64,000 nt of DNA from Sphingomonas sp. (GCA_025936675.1 JAICSX010000006.1:1-64000); one strand, 5' to 3'. Counted from the stretch's first letter, positions 18,033 through 27,419 are shown. Notes: generated from the letters alone by a model not told the origin. A program made the numbers and translations.

Positions 18033-18134
18033 ATGAAAACAAAAAAGCCCGCGAAGCAGCGGCTCTTTCGTGACCGGAAAGCCACAGCTGCTTCGAAACC
18101 CGCACTCAAGAAGCGACCGGCTCAATTGACTTGA
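18033..18134 (+). CDS. possible small basic peptide (33 aa)
   Basis: A 33-codon frame, beginning MKTKKPAKQRLFRDRK and ending RPAQLT, carries 12 Lys/Arg residues and almost no acid. It sits alone upstream of the receptor operator and has only a weak purine stretch before its ATG. The composition is not what antisense or random GC-rich DNA in this window usually gives (Lys codons are otherwise uncommon), which is the sole reason for listing it. It may equally be chance. Confidence 0.25.
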   Translation: MKTKKPAKQRLFRDRKATAASKPALKKRPAQLT

Positions 18135-18187
18135 GCACGGCGAAGGAGTTTCAGTTCCGGCAAAAGAGCCAAGCGGACAAATGTTAG

Positions 18188-18201
18188 TGTAACCGGTTAC
18201 A
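18188..18201. promoter_or_regulatory. LacI-family operator upstream of TonB receptor
   Basis: Perfect 14-bp palindrome TGTAACCGGTTACA with a central CG, the hallmark of LacI/GalR-family operators. The identical 14-mer occurs once more in the window, in the lacI/GH3 divergent promoter at 27494-27507. It ends 27 bases before the receptor's GTG start, a position from which a bound repressor would block transcription or early elongation. Confidence 0.85.
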
Positions 18202-18228
18202 TTGCCGAATTCGAAAGAGGGGACCTGA

Positions 18229-21200
18229 GTGAACAACGCTCTCAACAAGCGCCGGCTGACGTCTGGCATTTCCGCAATCGCAATTGCAGCTTCTCTCGGC
18301 TTCGCGAGCCCTGCCCTGGCGCAAGCTGGCACATCTACCCTCCGTGGTCGGGCACCCGCGGGAACCGAGGTGGTTGCTACCGAAGTGAATACCGGAGCGG
18401 TCCGAACGACGACCGTCGGTTCGGACGGCAACTATGTCATCGCAGGTCTTCAGGCCGGGAACTATCATGTCACGGCCGGGGGAAAGGCCGCCGACGTCGT
18501 TGTCCCCGTCGCCTCTGAGCAGGTTCAAAACTTCGATACAGCTCCTGCGACCGCCGCGGCGGGCGCGATCGTCGTCACGGGTACGCGGCCGACGTCCGAG
18601 GTGCACACCTCGCAGGTCAACCAGTTCGTCACGCTGCACGACATTGCCGTGCTTCCGCAGGTCACGCGCAACTTCCTCGAGTTTGCGGATACGGTCCCGG
18701 GCATGCAGTTCCAGGTCGACGCGAACCACAACACTTCATTGCGCGGCGGCGCTCAGCTCGCCTCGGCAGTGAACGTCTACATCGATGGCGTGAGCCAGAA
18801 GGACCTGGTCGGCGGCGGCTCGGGCATCACTGGCAGCGGCGGCCCGACGAAGAATGGCGATCCGGGCAACCCCTTCCCGCAGCTGGCGATCGCCGAATAT
18901 AAGGTCGTCACGTCGAACTACAGCGCGGAATATGGCGACGCAGCGAGCTCGATCATCATCGCTCAGACCAAGTCCGGAACCAACAGGTTCCAGGGCGAAG
19001 CATTTGGCACGTTCACCAACCAGGATCTCCGTGCCAAAACGGTAGCTGAGGAGGCGGCCCACAAGCCGAAGGGTAAATCGCCGAGCAAGGAATATGGCGC
19101 GGCGTTCAGCGGCCCCATCATCAAGGACGTCGCCCACTTCTTCGTCACTTGGGAGCATAAGAGCCTATCCGACCCGAGCTCCGTCTTCCCCGGCAGCGGC
19201 ATATCGCCGGAGCAGGCAGCTGCATTGCTTCCGGCCGACGTGGCTGCGCAATACGGGCCCGTCACCAATCCGTTCACCGAAAATCTCTATTTCGGAAAAC
19301 TGGATTTGGAGCCGGGCATCAACGACCGGATCGAAGCCACCGGAAAACTCCGGACCGAGCACAGCTTGTCGGGCGGCAACGGTCAGGCCGCTGCGTCGAC
19401 GAGGGCACCATACGTCAACAATGACAAGCGCGCAGACATAAGGTGGCAACACAGCGGCAATAACTGGGTGAACCAGATCCTGCTGGCCTATCAGAACACC
19501 AACTCGTCATCTCTCCAGACGTCCGGTCAGGCGACGCCGCGGATCGAATACACTTTCTTCCCGAACGCGGCGAACTCCGCAGGTGGCACGCCGCTTATCC
19601 AGGTTGGAGGGCCGGGGCTCGGTGTAGGCTATATCAACCGCCAACGCGGATGGACGCTGAAGGACGACTTCACATACACTGGTCTGCACCTCGCCGGCGA
19701 CCATACGCTAAGGGCGGGCGTCAGCTTCAGCTCGATCAAGCTGAACACGCAGGACACCAGTTCCGACCTCAACAACGCGGTTTATTCCTTCGCCGTGCTG
19801 CCTACGGGCGTCATGCCGACGCCGTTCGAAGTGCAATATCCGGCGCTGACGCCTGGGGTCTCCTCCGCCAACGTCACCACCACGGACAAGCAATATAGCG
19901 CCTATGTCCAGGACGACTGGAACGTTAACCGGCACCTGACTCTCAATCTCGGACTGCGGTGGGACCATGAAGTGGTACCCGCATTCTTGGACTTTAAGAC
20001 GCCTGACTTCATCGTCAATGGCATCAACAGCCCAACCTTCGCGGGAACGACGGAGACTTTCGCCCAGGCCGTGGCGATGGGGTCAGGACCCAATCCGGGT
20101 TACAACATCTTCGACTATGTCAGCACGGGTCACAACCGAAAGGCGCCGAACAATTTCTCGCCGCGTCTGGGCTTCTCCTATGATATCAACGGCGACAACC
20201 GGCACGTGATCTTCGGCGGCTACGGCCGCGCGTACAACCGCAACCTGTTCTCGATCTTATCGCTGGAAGTGACCAAGATCGCGTTGAACAATAACCCGCA
20301 GATCTACTTCCCGTCGCCGCAGACACAGGATTCCTTCGGAGCATGCGCCACGCCCGCCGACATCAATCCGGCGAACCACTGCTACGCCTGGAATCCGGCG
20401 TATCTGACGCCGGAGGGTTTGGCGGGGCTGCAGATCGCGCCGAACTCACGTGAGGCCGACCTCCTCAACAACAAGCTGAAGACTCCTTATTCCGATCAGT
20501 TCACCCTCGGCATGCGCAACAGGATCGGTGACTGGAATACCCAGGCCTCCGTATCGTTGATCAAGAGCTATGACTCGATCATCGGCCGCTTCGGAAATCG
20601 ATATGCGAACGGTGCCTACTTCCAGAACGGCTCGCAGTGGGGCGCCCAGGGCATACCGAACGTAGGCACCGCCATCCTGTGGGACAACGGCGGCAAGGAT
20701 CGTCTCTTCCAGATCGGTCTGGGAGCGCAAAAGCCGTACACCGTCCAATCGGGCTGGAGCGCGACGATCTCCTACACCTTCTCGGCGGCAAAGCAGAACA
20801 ATGTCGCCGGCGGATCGAATCCCTATTCAATCGCGAACAATCAGTATCTCTTCGACCTCCCCTATCCCTCCGACTATCCGATGATCAGGGCGACGGCAGT
20901 GCCTCGCCATCGGCTGGTCGCGACCTACAGCCGCGACATTTTCTGGGGCATTTCGATGGCGAGCAAACTGGAACTGGCAACGCCGCCGGCAGCTGCCCGA
21001 ATCTACTGTTGCACGGCAACGTTCAATCAATGGGGCAATCCCCTGCTGTTCCTCAGCAAGGCGCCGGACAAGTTCATCGGCTACAAGGACCTGGATCTCC
21101 AGTTCACGAAGAACTTTTCCATCGTCCGCCTGGCCGATGCATACGTGCGCGTCGACATTCTGAACGTGTTCAACTGGAAGAATTACGATCCGGGCGCGCT

Positions 21201-21480
21201 CTACTACATAGACGGTCCCGAAACCCGGCCGCTTTACGACAAGAATACGTTCACGGGCGTCCCGCTGACGGTAAAGCTGACCGCTGGAATCAGGTTCGGT
21301 GAGGCTCCGCCGCCGCCGCCACCGGTTGCGGAGGCACCGCCTCCGCCTCCACCTCCGCCTGCCCCGGCGCCCGCTACCCAGACGTGCTCCGATGGTTCGG
21401 TTATCCTGGCGACTGCGACGTGCCCAGCTCCTCCGCCTCCACCGCCGCCCCCCGCTCCGGCTCCGGAACGCGGCCAGTAA
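18229..21480 (+). CDS. TonB-dependent receptor with N-terminal carboxypeptidase-like domain and Pro/Cys-rich tail
   Basis: 1083-residue outer-membrane receptor. Signal peptide 1-32 (cleavage after SPALAQ); residues 33-100 form a carboxypeptidase-regulatory-like domain (TLRGRAPAGTEVVATEVNTG... GNYVIAGLQAGNYHV); plug from about 115 (VVTGTRPTSEVHTSQVNQFVTL) and a large beta-barrel to about 1022. Instead of ending in the usual aromatic residue, the chain continues with about 60 residues of proline runs around a TCSDGSVILATATCPAP motif. The OAR-like domain order suits uptake of a large carbohydrate. Start is GTG, supported by AGAGGGG and by the signal peptide. It lies just behind a LacI operator and heads the polysaccharide locus; a terminator follows it. 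Confidence 0.92.
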   Translation: MNNALNKRRLTSGISAIAIAASLGFASPALAQAGTSTLRGRAPAGTEVVATEVNTGAVRTTTVGSDGNYVIAGLQAGNYHVTAGGKAADVVVPVASEQVQNFDTAPATAAAGAIVVTGTRPTSEVHTSQVNQFVTLHDIAVLPQVTRNFLEFADTVPGMQFQVDANHNTSLRGGAQLASAVNVYIDGVSQKDLVGGGSGITGSGGPTKNGDPGNPFPQLAIAEYKVVTSNYSAEYGDAASSIIIAQTKSGTNRFQGEAFGTFTNQDLRAKTVAEEAAHKPKGKSPSKEYGAAFSGPIIKDVAHFFVTWEHKSLSDPSSVFPGSGISPEQAAALLPADVAAQYGPVTNPFTENLYFGKLDLEPGINDRIEATGKLRTEHSLSGGNGQAAASTRAPYVNNDKRADIRWQHSGNNWVNQILLAYQNTNSSSLQTSGQATPRIEYTFFPNAANSAGGTPLIQVGGPGLGVGYINRQRGWTLKDDFTYTGLHLAGDHTLRAGVSFSSIKLNTQDTSSDLNNAVYSFAVLPTGVMPTPFEVQYPALTPGVSSANVTTTDKQYSAYVQDDWNVNRHLTLNLGLRWDHEVVPAFLDFKTPDFIVNGINSPTFAGTTETFAQAVAMGSGPNPGYNIFDYVSTGHNRKAPNNFSPRLGFSYDINGDNRHVIFGGYGRAYNRNLFSILSLEVTKIALNNNPQIYFPSPQTQDSFGACATPADINPANHCYAWNPAYLTPEGLAGLQIAPNSREADLLNNKLKTPYSDQFTLGMRNRIGDWNTQASVSLIKSYDSIIGRFGNRYANGAYFQNGSQWGAQGIPNVGTAILWDNGGKDRLFQIGLGAQKPYTVQSGWSATISYTFSAAKQNNVAGGSNPYSIANNQYLFDLPYPSDYPMIRATAVPRHRLVATYSRDIFWGISMASKLELATPPAAARIYCCTATFNQWGNPLLFLSKAPDKFIGYKDLDLQFTKNFSIVRLADAYVRVDILNVFNWKNYDPGALYYIDGPETRPLYDKNTFTGVPLTVKLTAGIRFGEAPPPPPPVAEAPPPPPPPPAPAPATQTCSDGSVILATATCPAPPPPPPPPAPAPERGQ

Positions 21481-21505
21481 GGCTCGCTACGACAAACAAG
21501 CATAA

Positions 21506-21535
21506 GGGGCGGCGCACGGGCGTCGCCCCTTCGTT
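21506..21535 (+). terminator. probable rho-independent terminator after the TonB receptor
   Basis: GGGGCG and CGCCCC arms, separated by a 12-base loop region, are followed by TTCGTTATT. It lies 26 bases beyond the receptor stop. It would separate the receptor transcript from the halogenase-GH43 pair, at least partly. Confidence 0.6.
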
Positions 21536-21661
21536 ATTGCGCCTGTATCGTCAATTCAGCGCGCTGCCCGAAGTTTACTCCAGAGAAACTGCAAAGATCA
21601 GTCCATTTTCCGGTTTGTTCGGTCGACTGGGCTATATTCTTGTTCGTTCCGATTTTATCGC

Positions 21662-23191
21662 GTGAATATGACACACGCGAGCACGGAACGTCCTGTTCGA
21701 TCCGTCGCCATTATCGGCGGCGGGACTGCTGGCTGGATGTGCGCTGCAGCGATCTCTAAGGCATTCGGGCGCCAGATCGATGTCGCCTTGGTCGAATCTG
21801 AGGAAATCGGCACGATTGGCGTCGGCGAAGCGACGGTTCCCCACCTTGCGGCTTTCAACCGACTCCTCGAGATCGATGAGGCGGAGTTCGTCCGCCAGGT
21901 CCAGGGCACCTTCAAGTTGGGTATCCAGTTCAACGACTGGAGCAGGCTTGGAGACAGCTACATCCATGGGTTCGGGACGATTGGCCGCGACCTCGGCCTG
22001 ATGCCGTTTCACCAATATTGGCTGAAGGCCCGAGCTTTAGGACAAGCTGCAGACATTTCTCATTATTCGCTCAACACGGTCGCCGCGCCGATTGGCAAGT
22101 TCATGGCGCCGCCGGCCGATGCGCCGGCTAATTCGCCATTGGCCGAAATCGCCTATGCCTATCATTTCGATGCCGGGCGATACGCACGCTTCTTGCGTCA
22201 ACACGCCGAAGGCCACGGGGCCAAGCGCATTGAAGGCAAGGTTATACGCGTCGATCAGAACGCCGAGAGCGGCTTCGTCGAGAGCGTCACACTTGAAAGC
22301 GGCCAGTCGATCGCCGCTGATCTGTTCCTGGACTGCACCGGCTTTCGGGCGCTGCTGATCGGCGGAACCCTAGGCGTCGGCTTTGATGACTGGTCGCACT
22401 GGCTCCCGTGCGACCGCGCGTTGGTGGCGCCATGTGAGAAAGTCGGGCCGCCGACCCCTTACACCCGCTCAACCGCGCACAAGGCGGGCTGGCAGTTCCG
22501 CATCCCTCTCCAGCACCGGACAGGGAACGGACATATTTACAGCAGTCAGTTCAGCAGCGAGGAGGAAGCGGCCGAAATCCTCCTCGGAACACTCGACGGC
22601 CGCGCGCTTGGCGATCCAAAGCTGCTTAAATTCACGACTGGCAAGCGACGCAAGCTGTGGAACCGAAACGTTATCGCGATCGGGCTTGCTGGAGGCTTTC
22701 TCGAGCCGCTCGAATCCACTGCGATCTATCTCATCCAAGCCGGGATCAATCGGTTGATGGCCTTGTTTCCAACCGCCGATTGCGATCCGGTTCTACAAGA
22801 CACTTACAACGAACAATCGAACTTCGAATATGAGCGGATCCGAGACTTTCTCATTCTGCACTATAATGCCACCGAACGCGACGACACCGAGTTCTGGAAT
22901 TACGTCAGAACGATGAGCATTCCTGACGAGCTCAGGTCGAAAATCGAATTGTTCCGAAGCAACGGTCAGTTCTTTCGCGATGGCGAGGAGTTGTTTGGCC
23001 TTACGAGCTGGGTTGAAGTGATGCTCGGGCAGCGCATTTATCCGCGCGCCTATCATCCTGCGGCCGACTGGATCGCAAACGACGATATGCTCGCTCTCGT
23101 CAGTCACGTTGAACAAGTAGTTGCGTCGAACGTGCAGTTGATGCCGCCGCACGAGGCCTTCATCCAACGCTGTTGTGCCGCAAGTGCCTAA
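21662..23191 (+). CDS. flavin-dependent tryptophan-halogenase family protein
   Basis: 509-residue FADH2-dependent halogenase-type protein. FAD-binding GGGTAGWM at residues 19-26; GVGEATVP at 53-60; the catalytic lysine equivalent to PrnA Lys79 is Lys85 (QGTFKLGIQF); the active-site glutamate region FLEPLESTAIY gives Glu351. The family motif WxWxIP appears as WQFRIP (277-282), a Phe replacing the second Trp. Such genes are often found beside TonB receptors and glycoside hydrolases in Xanthomonas, Caulobacter and sphingomonads, where their substrates are mostly unknown (some prefer indole derivatives). Overlaps the GH43 gene by 17 bases, so they form a two-gene operon. Confidence 0.93.
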   Translation: MNMTHASTERPVRSVAIIGGGTAGWMCAAAISKAFGRQIDVALVESEEIGTIGVGEATVPHLAAFNRLLEIDEAEFVRQVQGTFKLGIQFNDWSRLGDSYIHGFGTIGRDLGLMPFHQYWLKARALGQAADISHYSLNTVAAPIGKFMAPPADAPANSPLAEIAYAYHFDAGRYARFLRQHAEGHGAKRIEGKVIRVDQNAESGFVESVTLESGQSIAADLFLDCTGFRALLIGGTLGVGFDDWSHWLPCDRALVAPCEKVGPPTPYTRSTAHKAGWQFRIPLQHRTGNGHIYSSQFSSEEEAAEILLGTLDGRALGDPKLLKFTTGKRRKLWNRNVIAIGLAGGFLEPLESTAIYLIQAGINRLMALFPTADCDPVLQDTYNEQSNFEYERIRDFLILHYNATERDDTEFWNYVRTMSIPDELRSKIELFRSNGQFFRDGEELFGLTSWVEVMLGQRIYPRAYHPAADWIANDDMLALVSHVEQVVASNVQLMPPHEAFIQRCCAASA

Positions 23192-25040
23192 CAGACGTTC
23201 CAGTGGCGTGCACGTATGTTTCGCGTGGCTTATTGCGGCCGCGATTGGTACGCCAGCTGCCGCTCAGCAACACACCTATGCGAACCCGCTCGACCTCGAT
23301 TACCGCTACAATTTCGAACAGATCAACGACGGCGTCTCGTATCGCACTGGCGCCGACCCGGCGATCGTCAATCACAAGGGCACCTACTACCTCTTCCTGA
23401 CGCTGGCCGATGGCTATTGGCGCTCGACGAACCTCATCGACTGGACGTTCGTCACGCCGTCACGCTGGCCGATGCAGAGCATGGTCGCGCCGGCTGCCTG
23501 GTCGGACGGCACCCGCCTCATCCTCATGCCGGCGATGATGGAGCCCGGAACGATCTTGTCGAGCACCGATCCCAGTAGCGGCAAGCTCGACTTCTGGGTG
23601 AGGCGAATGCCTCCGATGCCTGGTTCGGTGAACAAGGACCCGGACCAGATGAAGCCCGGCGAAGTGCCGACCGGCCCCTGGGACCCGGCGCTTTTCAAGG
23701 ACGACGACAGCCAGTGGTACCTCTACTGGGGCTCCTCGAATGTCTTCCCGATGTATGGCCAGAAGATCGCCTTCGAAGGCGGCAAGCTCATCTATCAGAC
23801 GAATCCCGCGCCGATGCTTTCTCTGCATCCCGACCAGCATGGCTGGGAGCGGTTCGGCCAGGATCATTGCGCCTGCTGGCAACCCGGCAAATCCAGTCCC
23901 TCCTACATGGAGGGCGCATGGATGACGAAGCACGGCGGCCGCTATTACCTGCAGTACGGAGCGCCAGGCACCGAGTTCAACGTCTATGCGAACGGCGTCT
24001 ACACCTCCGACAAGCCGCTAGGGCCCTTCACTTACGCGCCTTACAATCCAGTGGCATACCGCCCCGGCGGTTTCGCCGAAGGCGCTGGGCACGGGTCCAC
24101 CTTCCAGGATGATGCCGGCAACTGGTGGAACACGGGCACGAGCTGGATCGGCTACAATTGGGGGATGGAGCGCCGGGTCGTGATGCACCCCGCCAAGTTC
24201 TACGCCGACGGGCAGATGACGGTGTCGACGCGTTTTGGCGATTTCCCGCATTTCGTCCCGGCTTCCAAGTTCGACGACCCGGACAAGCTGTTCACTGGCT
24301 GGATGCTTCTCTCGTACCGAAAGCCGGTCGCTGCTTCATCGACCCGCAAGGGCTTCGGCACTGCGGCGGTAACCGACGAGGATCCACGGACGTTCTGGGT
24401 TGCGTCGGAGAACCGCCCCGGCGAGACGCTGACCGTTGACTTAGGCAGGCTAGAGACTGTCCAGGCAGTGCAGGTCGACTATGCCGACTACCAGTCGGGC
24501 CGCTTTGGCGACGCGCCGGACATCTACACCGAGTTCGACCTGGAGGCATCAACGGACGGGCAGCACTGGCAGGAAGTCGCGCGCACCGAGCCTCCTCGCC
24601 GCGATCGGCCAAACGCCTACCTTGAGCTCTCCACGCCGGTCCGCGCACGCTTCATCCGTTACGTTCACGGCCATGTCGGCGCATCGAACCTGGCGATCAG
24701 CGAAATCCGTGTCTTCGGAAATGCTGACGGCGCGGCGCCCCGCTTACCGGCTCACGTTTCCGCCGTTCGGCACGCCGATGAGCGCGATGCCACAATCCGA
24801 TGGGCCAAGGTGCCGGGCGCGACCGGATACAATATCCGCTTTGGCATCCGACCCGACCGCCTCACCCTCACCTACCAGCTGTGGGCGGACGAGCTCGGCT
24901 CGGGACCAGAGCTGGTCAAGGACCTGCGCTCACTGAACCTTGGTGTTCCCTACTGGGTCGCCATCGAGGCGTTCAACGAAACCGGCGTTTCGAAGCTCAG
25001 CCGCGTTGTGCCGGTCCGCCGGCAAGCCAACCACCGGTAA
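23175..25040 (+). CDS. GH43-like glycosidase with F5/8-type C (discoidin) domain
   Basis: 621-residue secreted protein; hydrophobic signal at about residues 13-31 ending PAAAQ. The N-terminal five-bladed propeller has the GH43 acid triad: Asp61 (GADPAIV), Asp170 (GPWDPALF) and Glu246 (YMEGAW). Residues ~390-515 look like a discoidin/F5-8C carbohydrate-binding domain (TLTVDLGRLETVQAVQVDY ... RFIRYVHGH), and the last ~90 residues resemble a fibronectin type III domain. GH43 enzymes mostly act on arabinose- or xylose-containing chains. The GTG start overlaps the halogenase gene. It ends with a 44-base tail-to-tail overlap with the GH144 gene. Confidence 0.85.
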   Translation: MPQVPNRRSSGVHVCFAWLIAAAIGTPAAAQQHTYANPLDLDYRYNFEQINDGVSYRTGADPAIVNHKGTYYLFLTLADGYWRSTNLIDWTFVTPSRWPMQSMVAPAAWSDGTRLILMPAMMEPGTILSSTDPSSGKLDFWVRRMPPMPGSVNKDPDQMKPGEVPTGPWDPALFKDDDSQWYLYWGSSNVFPMYGQKIAFEGGKLIYQTNPAPMLSLHPDQHGWERFGQDHCACWQPGKSSPSYMEGAWMTKHGGRYYLQYGAPGTEFNVYANGVYTSDKPLGPFTYAPYNPVAYRPGGFAEGAGHGSTFQDDAGNWWNTGTSWIGYNWGMERRVVMHPAKFYADGQMTVSTRFGDFPHFVPASKFDDPDKLFTGWMLLSYRKPVAASSTRKGFGTAAVTDEDPRTFWVASENRPGETLTVDLGRLETVQAVQVDYADYQSGRFGDAPDIYTEFDLEASTDGQHWQEVARTEPPRRDRPNAYLELSTPVRARFIRYVHGHVGASNLAISEIRVFGNADGAAPRLPAHVSAVRHADERDATIRWAKVPGATGYNIRFGIRPDRLTLTYQLWADELGSGPELVKDLRSLNLGVPYWVAIEAFNETGVSKLSRVVPVRRQANHR

Positions 25041-26430
25041 AGCCCGCGCGAAGCAGCCCGCGCCGAAGTGCCGGCACCCGGCGCATGTATCGCCAGACGA
25101 AGTCGCTTCGATAGTTCGCCGCCTGTAATAGGATCGGACCCTGGTCGATCCCGAGATAGTCCGTGTCGACCCAACCGCTCTTCGGGTCGACCGTGCCCGT
25201 ATCGACCTTGACGTCGGTGTAGGTAAAGCTCGGGTTGAAGCTGTCGAGGAAGCCGTAGCGGTCGAACAGCCGCGGCTGCATCTTCAGCGCCTCGGCACAG
25301 GGGATCACGATTTCCGGCGCGAAAGGCAGCGAACCTAGCGCGGCCGTCGGCGCGATCGTGCCGTCGTCCACACCGCCAGGCTCCCACTGAGGGCCGCGCG
25401 CGGCATAGCCGTAGAACTTGCGCTTCTTCCCCTCGTACGGCAGCTCGAAAGCGCCGGGCCCATCGCAAGCCGTTAAGCCCCACACATCCTTCGAGTAGCC
25501 ACGCCAACCCATCGGATTGGCAGCGCAATAAGCGCGGTTCGCATAGGTCTCGCGCCGGCTGTTCTCGAAATAGTCAAAGCCCGCATCCCGCATGACGGCA
25601 TCCTGGATGCCGCGGAAGTCGATGAAGATGTGACTGTACTGGTGCGTGAAGAGCGGACCGAATGCCAGGTGCCGCCCTGGCCCCTTCCCGCGCCAATATT
25701 CCGGATAGGTTGAGGTCCATTGCTGCCACAGGTCGCCAGGTCCCGGATGCGTCGGCGAGCCGAGGGCGAGGATATTGACGAACATGCCCTCGTTGTAGCC
25801 GACCCAGTTTGCGTCGATCAGGCCGTGTTCCGGATGCCAGCCCATCGACACGGCTCGGCGGGCATCGGTGCGGAAGAAGTTCCAGTCCGCGCGCTCGTAA
25901 ATCGCCGTGGCAAGCCTGCGGATTTCTACCTCTGCGGCATCGCTGCCGTCATAATATTCGCCAGCGAACAGCACGCCCATCAACAGGATGGTCGTGTCGA
26001 CGCTCGACAGCTCGACGTCCCTGAAGCGCGTGCCCGTGTGCATGTCGAGAAAATGGTAGAAGAAACCTTGGTAACCCGTCCGCCCTCCCCTTTCCGGTCC
26101 CTGCGGGGCGTTCCAGAAGAAGCGCAAGGTTGTCAAAGTGAGGTCGCGCGCTTCGCTCCGTGAGCACCAGCCGCGATCCACCCCGACCGCATAAGCAGGA
26201 AGCGCAAAGCCGACCGAAGCTATGCTGCAAAAGCTCGGCGTCGGCCAACGGTCGGGAACCAGACCGTTCTTGCGGTTCGCCGTGTCCCAGAACCATTGGA
26301 ACGTGCGCTGCTCGATCTCCTCATAGAAGGCGGGCAGCGAGGGAGCAGCCAAGGCGAAGGCGGGCAGCGCCGTCGATACGACCAGCAGCGAGGAGGCCTT
26401 GAGCAGCTCGCGCCGTCCGATTTCTATCAT
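24997..26430 (-). CDS. GH144-type (PF10091, 'glucoamylase') putative endo-beta-1,2-glucanase
   Basis: 477-residue alpha/alpha-barrel glycoside hydrolase. A Tat-type signal opens it (IGRRELLKASSLLVVSTALPAFALA). Then the family's characteristic blocks FYEEIEQRTFQWFWDTANRKNGLVPDRW, FFYHFLDMHTGTRF, VELSSVDTTILLMG, DANWVGYNEGM, LFTHQYSHIFIDFRG, and GVDDGTIAPTAALGSLPFAPE follow. The family (COG5368) was long called glucoamylase, but characterised members (the Chitinophaga enzyme that founded GH144) are endo-beta-1,2-glucanases. Co-directional with lacI, overlapping it as ATGA, so it is in the regulator's own transcript. Confidence 0.9.
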   Translation of the reverse strand: MIEIGRRELLKASSLLVVSTALPAFALAAPSLPAFYEEIEQRTFQWFWDTANRKNGLVPDRWPTPSFCSIASVGFALPAYAVGVDRGWCSRSEARDLTLTTLRFFWNAPQGPERGGRTGYQGFFYHFLDMHTGTRFRDVELSSVDTTILLMGVLFAGEYYDGSDAAEVEIRRLATAIYERADWNFFRTDARRAVSMGWHPEHGLIDANWVGYNEGMFVNILALGSPTHPGPGDLWQQWTSTYPEYWRGKGPGRHLAFGPLFTHQYSHIFIDFRGIQDAVMRDAGFDYFENSRRETYANRAYCAANPMGWRGYSKDVWGLTACDGPGAFELPYEGKKRKFYGYAARGPQWEPGGVDDGTIAPTAALGSLPFAPEIVIPCAEALKMQPRLFDRYGFLDSFNPSFTYTDVKVDTGTVDPKSGWVDTDYLGIDQGPILLQAANYRSDFVWRYMRRVPALRRGLLRAGFTGGWLAGGPAQRG

Positions 26431-27419
26431 CTGGTGGTCTCCAGTTGGCTCGTTGAACGGACGACGAGCACGGGCGCGTGAAGCTCGTCGCCGCCTGAAT
26501 GGCCTTTCGCGAGCTCATCCAGCAGCCGGGTCAACGCACGCTCGCCGAGCTCGGCAATGCGCACGCGGACTGTCGTCACCCCCAGGTGCCTGGCTAGGGG
26601 GATATCGTCGAAACCGGCAACCGCGACATCCTCGGGAACACGGACACCGGCACGGCGGAGCGCCTCGAGAGCGCCAATCGCCATATTGTCATTCGCGGCG
26701 AAGATCGCGTCGAACCTGGTCCCGCTCTTGCGCAAGCTATCGACAGCGGCGGCTCCCGACTCTTCCTCGAAATCGCCCTCGATCTTGATGAGCTCGAGAC
26801 CGTTTTTCGTGGCCGCCGCATTTGCCGCTGCGGCACGCTCCTGCGCATCGATGTTCCCCGCTGGGCCGGCGATGTGCACAATATTCTTTCGACCCAGTGC
26901 CGCGAAATGGTCGATGACCGCCGTAGCACCCGCGGCATTGTCGAGATGGATTGCGGAATGACCGCCAGGCTGCGCCCGGGTGTTGATCAGCACGGCGGGC
27001 AAGCCCGGGGGAAGCGCCGAAGCAAGCTCGTCCTTGCCGAGATGCGGCGCCATCACCAGAAGCCCGTCGACGCGGCCGCGCATCGCCCTCAATGCCTTCG
27101 TCGCCTGCTCGGACTTGGCGTGGAAGTTCGACAGCAGAAGGAGATAGCCGCGGTGGCTCGCCTCGCGGTCCATGCCGCGCACGATTTCCGAGAAGAACTC
27201 GCCGTGGAGGTCAGGGAGGACAACCCCGATCGCGTTATTCCGCGCGAGGCTCAGGCTTCGCGCTCCGGCATGCGGGACGTAGCCGAGCTCGGTGACCGCG
27301 AGCGCGATCTTTTCGCGTGCCGAATCGCTTACATTTTCAAAACCATTGAGTGCGCGCGACACAGTCGCGACGGACAATTGCGCGCGCTTGGCGACATCCC
27401 GGATGGTTGGTTCAGGCAC
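26427..27419 (-). CDS. LacI-family transcriptional regulator of the polysaccharide locus
   Basis: 330 residues. N-terminal HTH at about residues 5-24 (IRDVAKRAQLSVATVSRALNGF), then hinge helix, then the periplasmic-binding-protein-like effector domain (GVVLPDLHGEFFSEIVRGMDREASHRGY... FAANDNMAIGALEALRRAG). The GTG start chosen gives the usual short leader before the HTH and has an AAGG about eight bases upstream; a TTG 30 bases further out is possible. It is divergent from GH3 across a palindrome identical to that before the TonB receptor, so it almost certainly controls receptor, GH144 (co-transcribed) and GH3, and probably itself. The ligand is likely a sophoro-oligosaccharide or other oligosaccharide released by the locus. 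Confidence 0.93.
   Translation of the reverse strand: MPEPTIRDVAKRAQLSVATVSRALNGFENVSDSAREKIALAVTELGYVPHAGARSLSLARNNAIGVVLPDLHGEFFSEIVRGMDREASHRGYLLLLSNFHAKSEQATKALRAMRGRVDGLLVMAPHLGKDELASALPPGLPAVLINTRAQPGGHSAIHLDNAAGATAVIDHFAALGRKNIVHIAGPAGNIDAQERAAAANAAATKNGLELIKIEGDFEEESGAAAVDSLRKSGTRFDAIFAANDNMAIGALEALRRAGVRVPEDVAVAGFDDIPLARHLGVTTVRVRIAELGERALTRLLDELAKGHSGGDELHAPVLVVRSTSQLETTR

Larger units (their letters stand above)
17910..18228. other. 319-base intergenic region upstream of the TonB receptor
   Basis: Between the lipoprotein (reverse) and the large TonB-dependent receptor (forward). It holds a possible 33-codon basic reading frame (18033-18134) and, near its right end, the perfect palindrome TGTAACCGGTTACA at 18188-18201, followed by a Shine-Dalgarno-like AGAGGGG about eight bases before the GTG start of the receptor. 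Divergent promoters for both flanking genes must be here. Confidence 0.6.
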
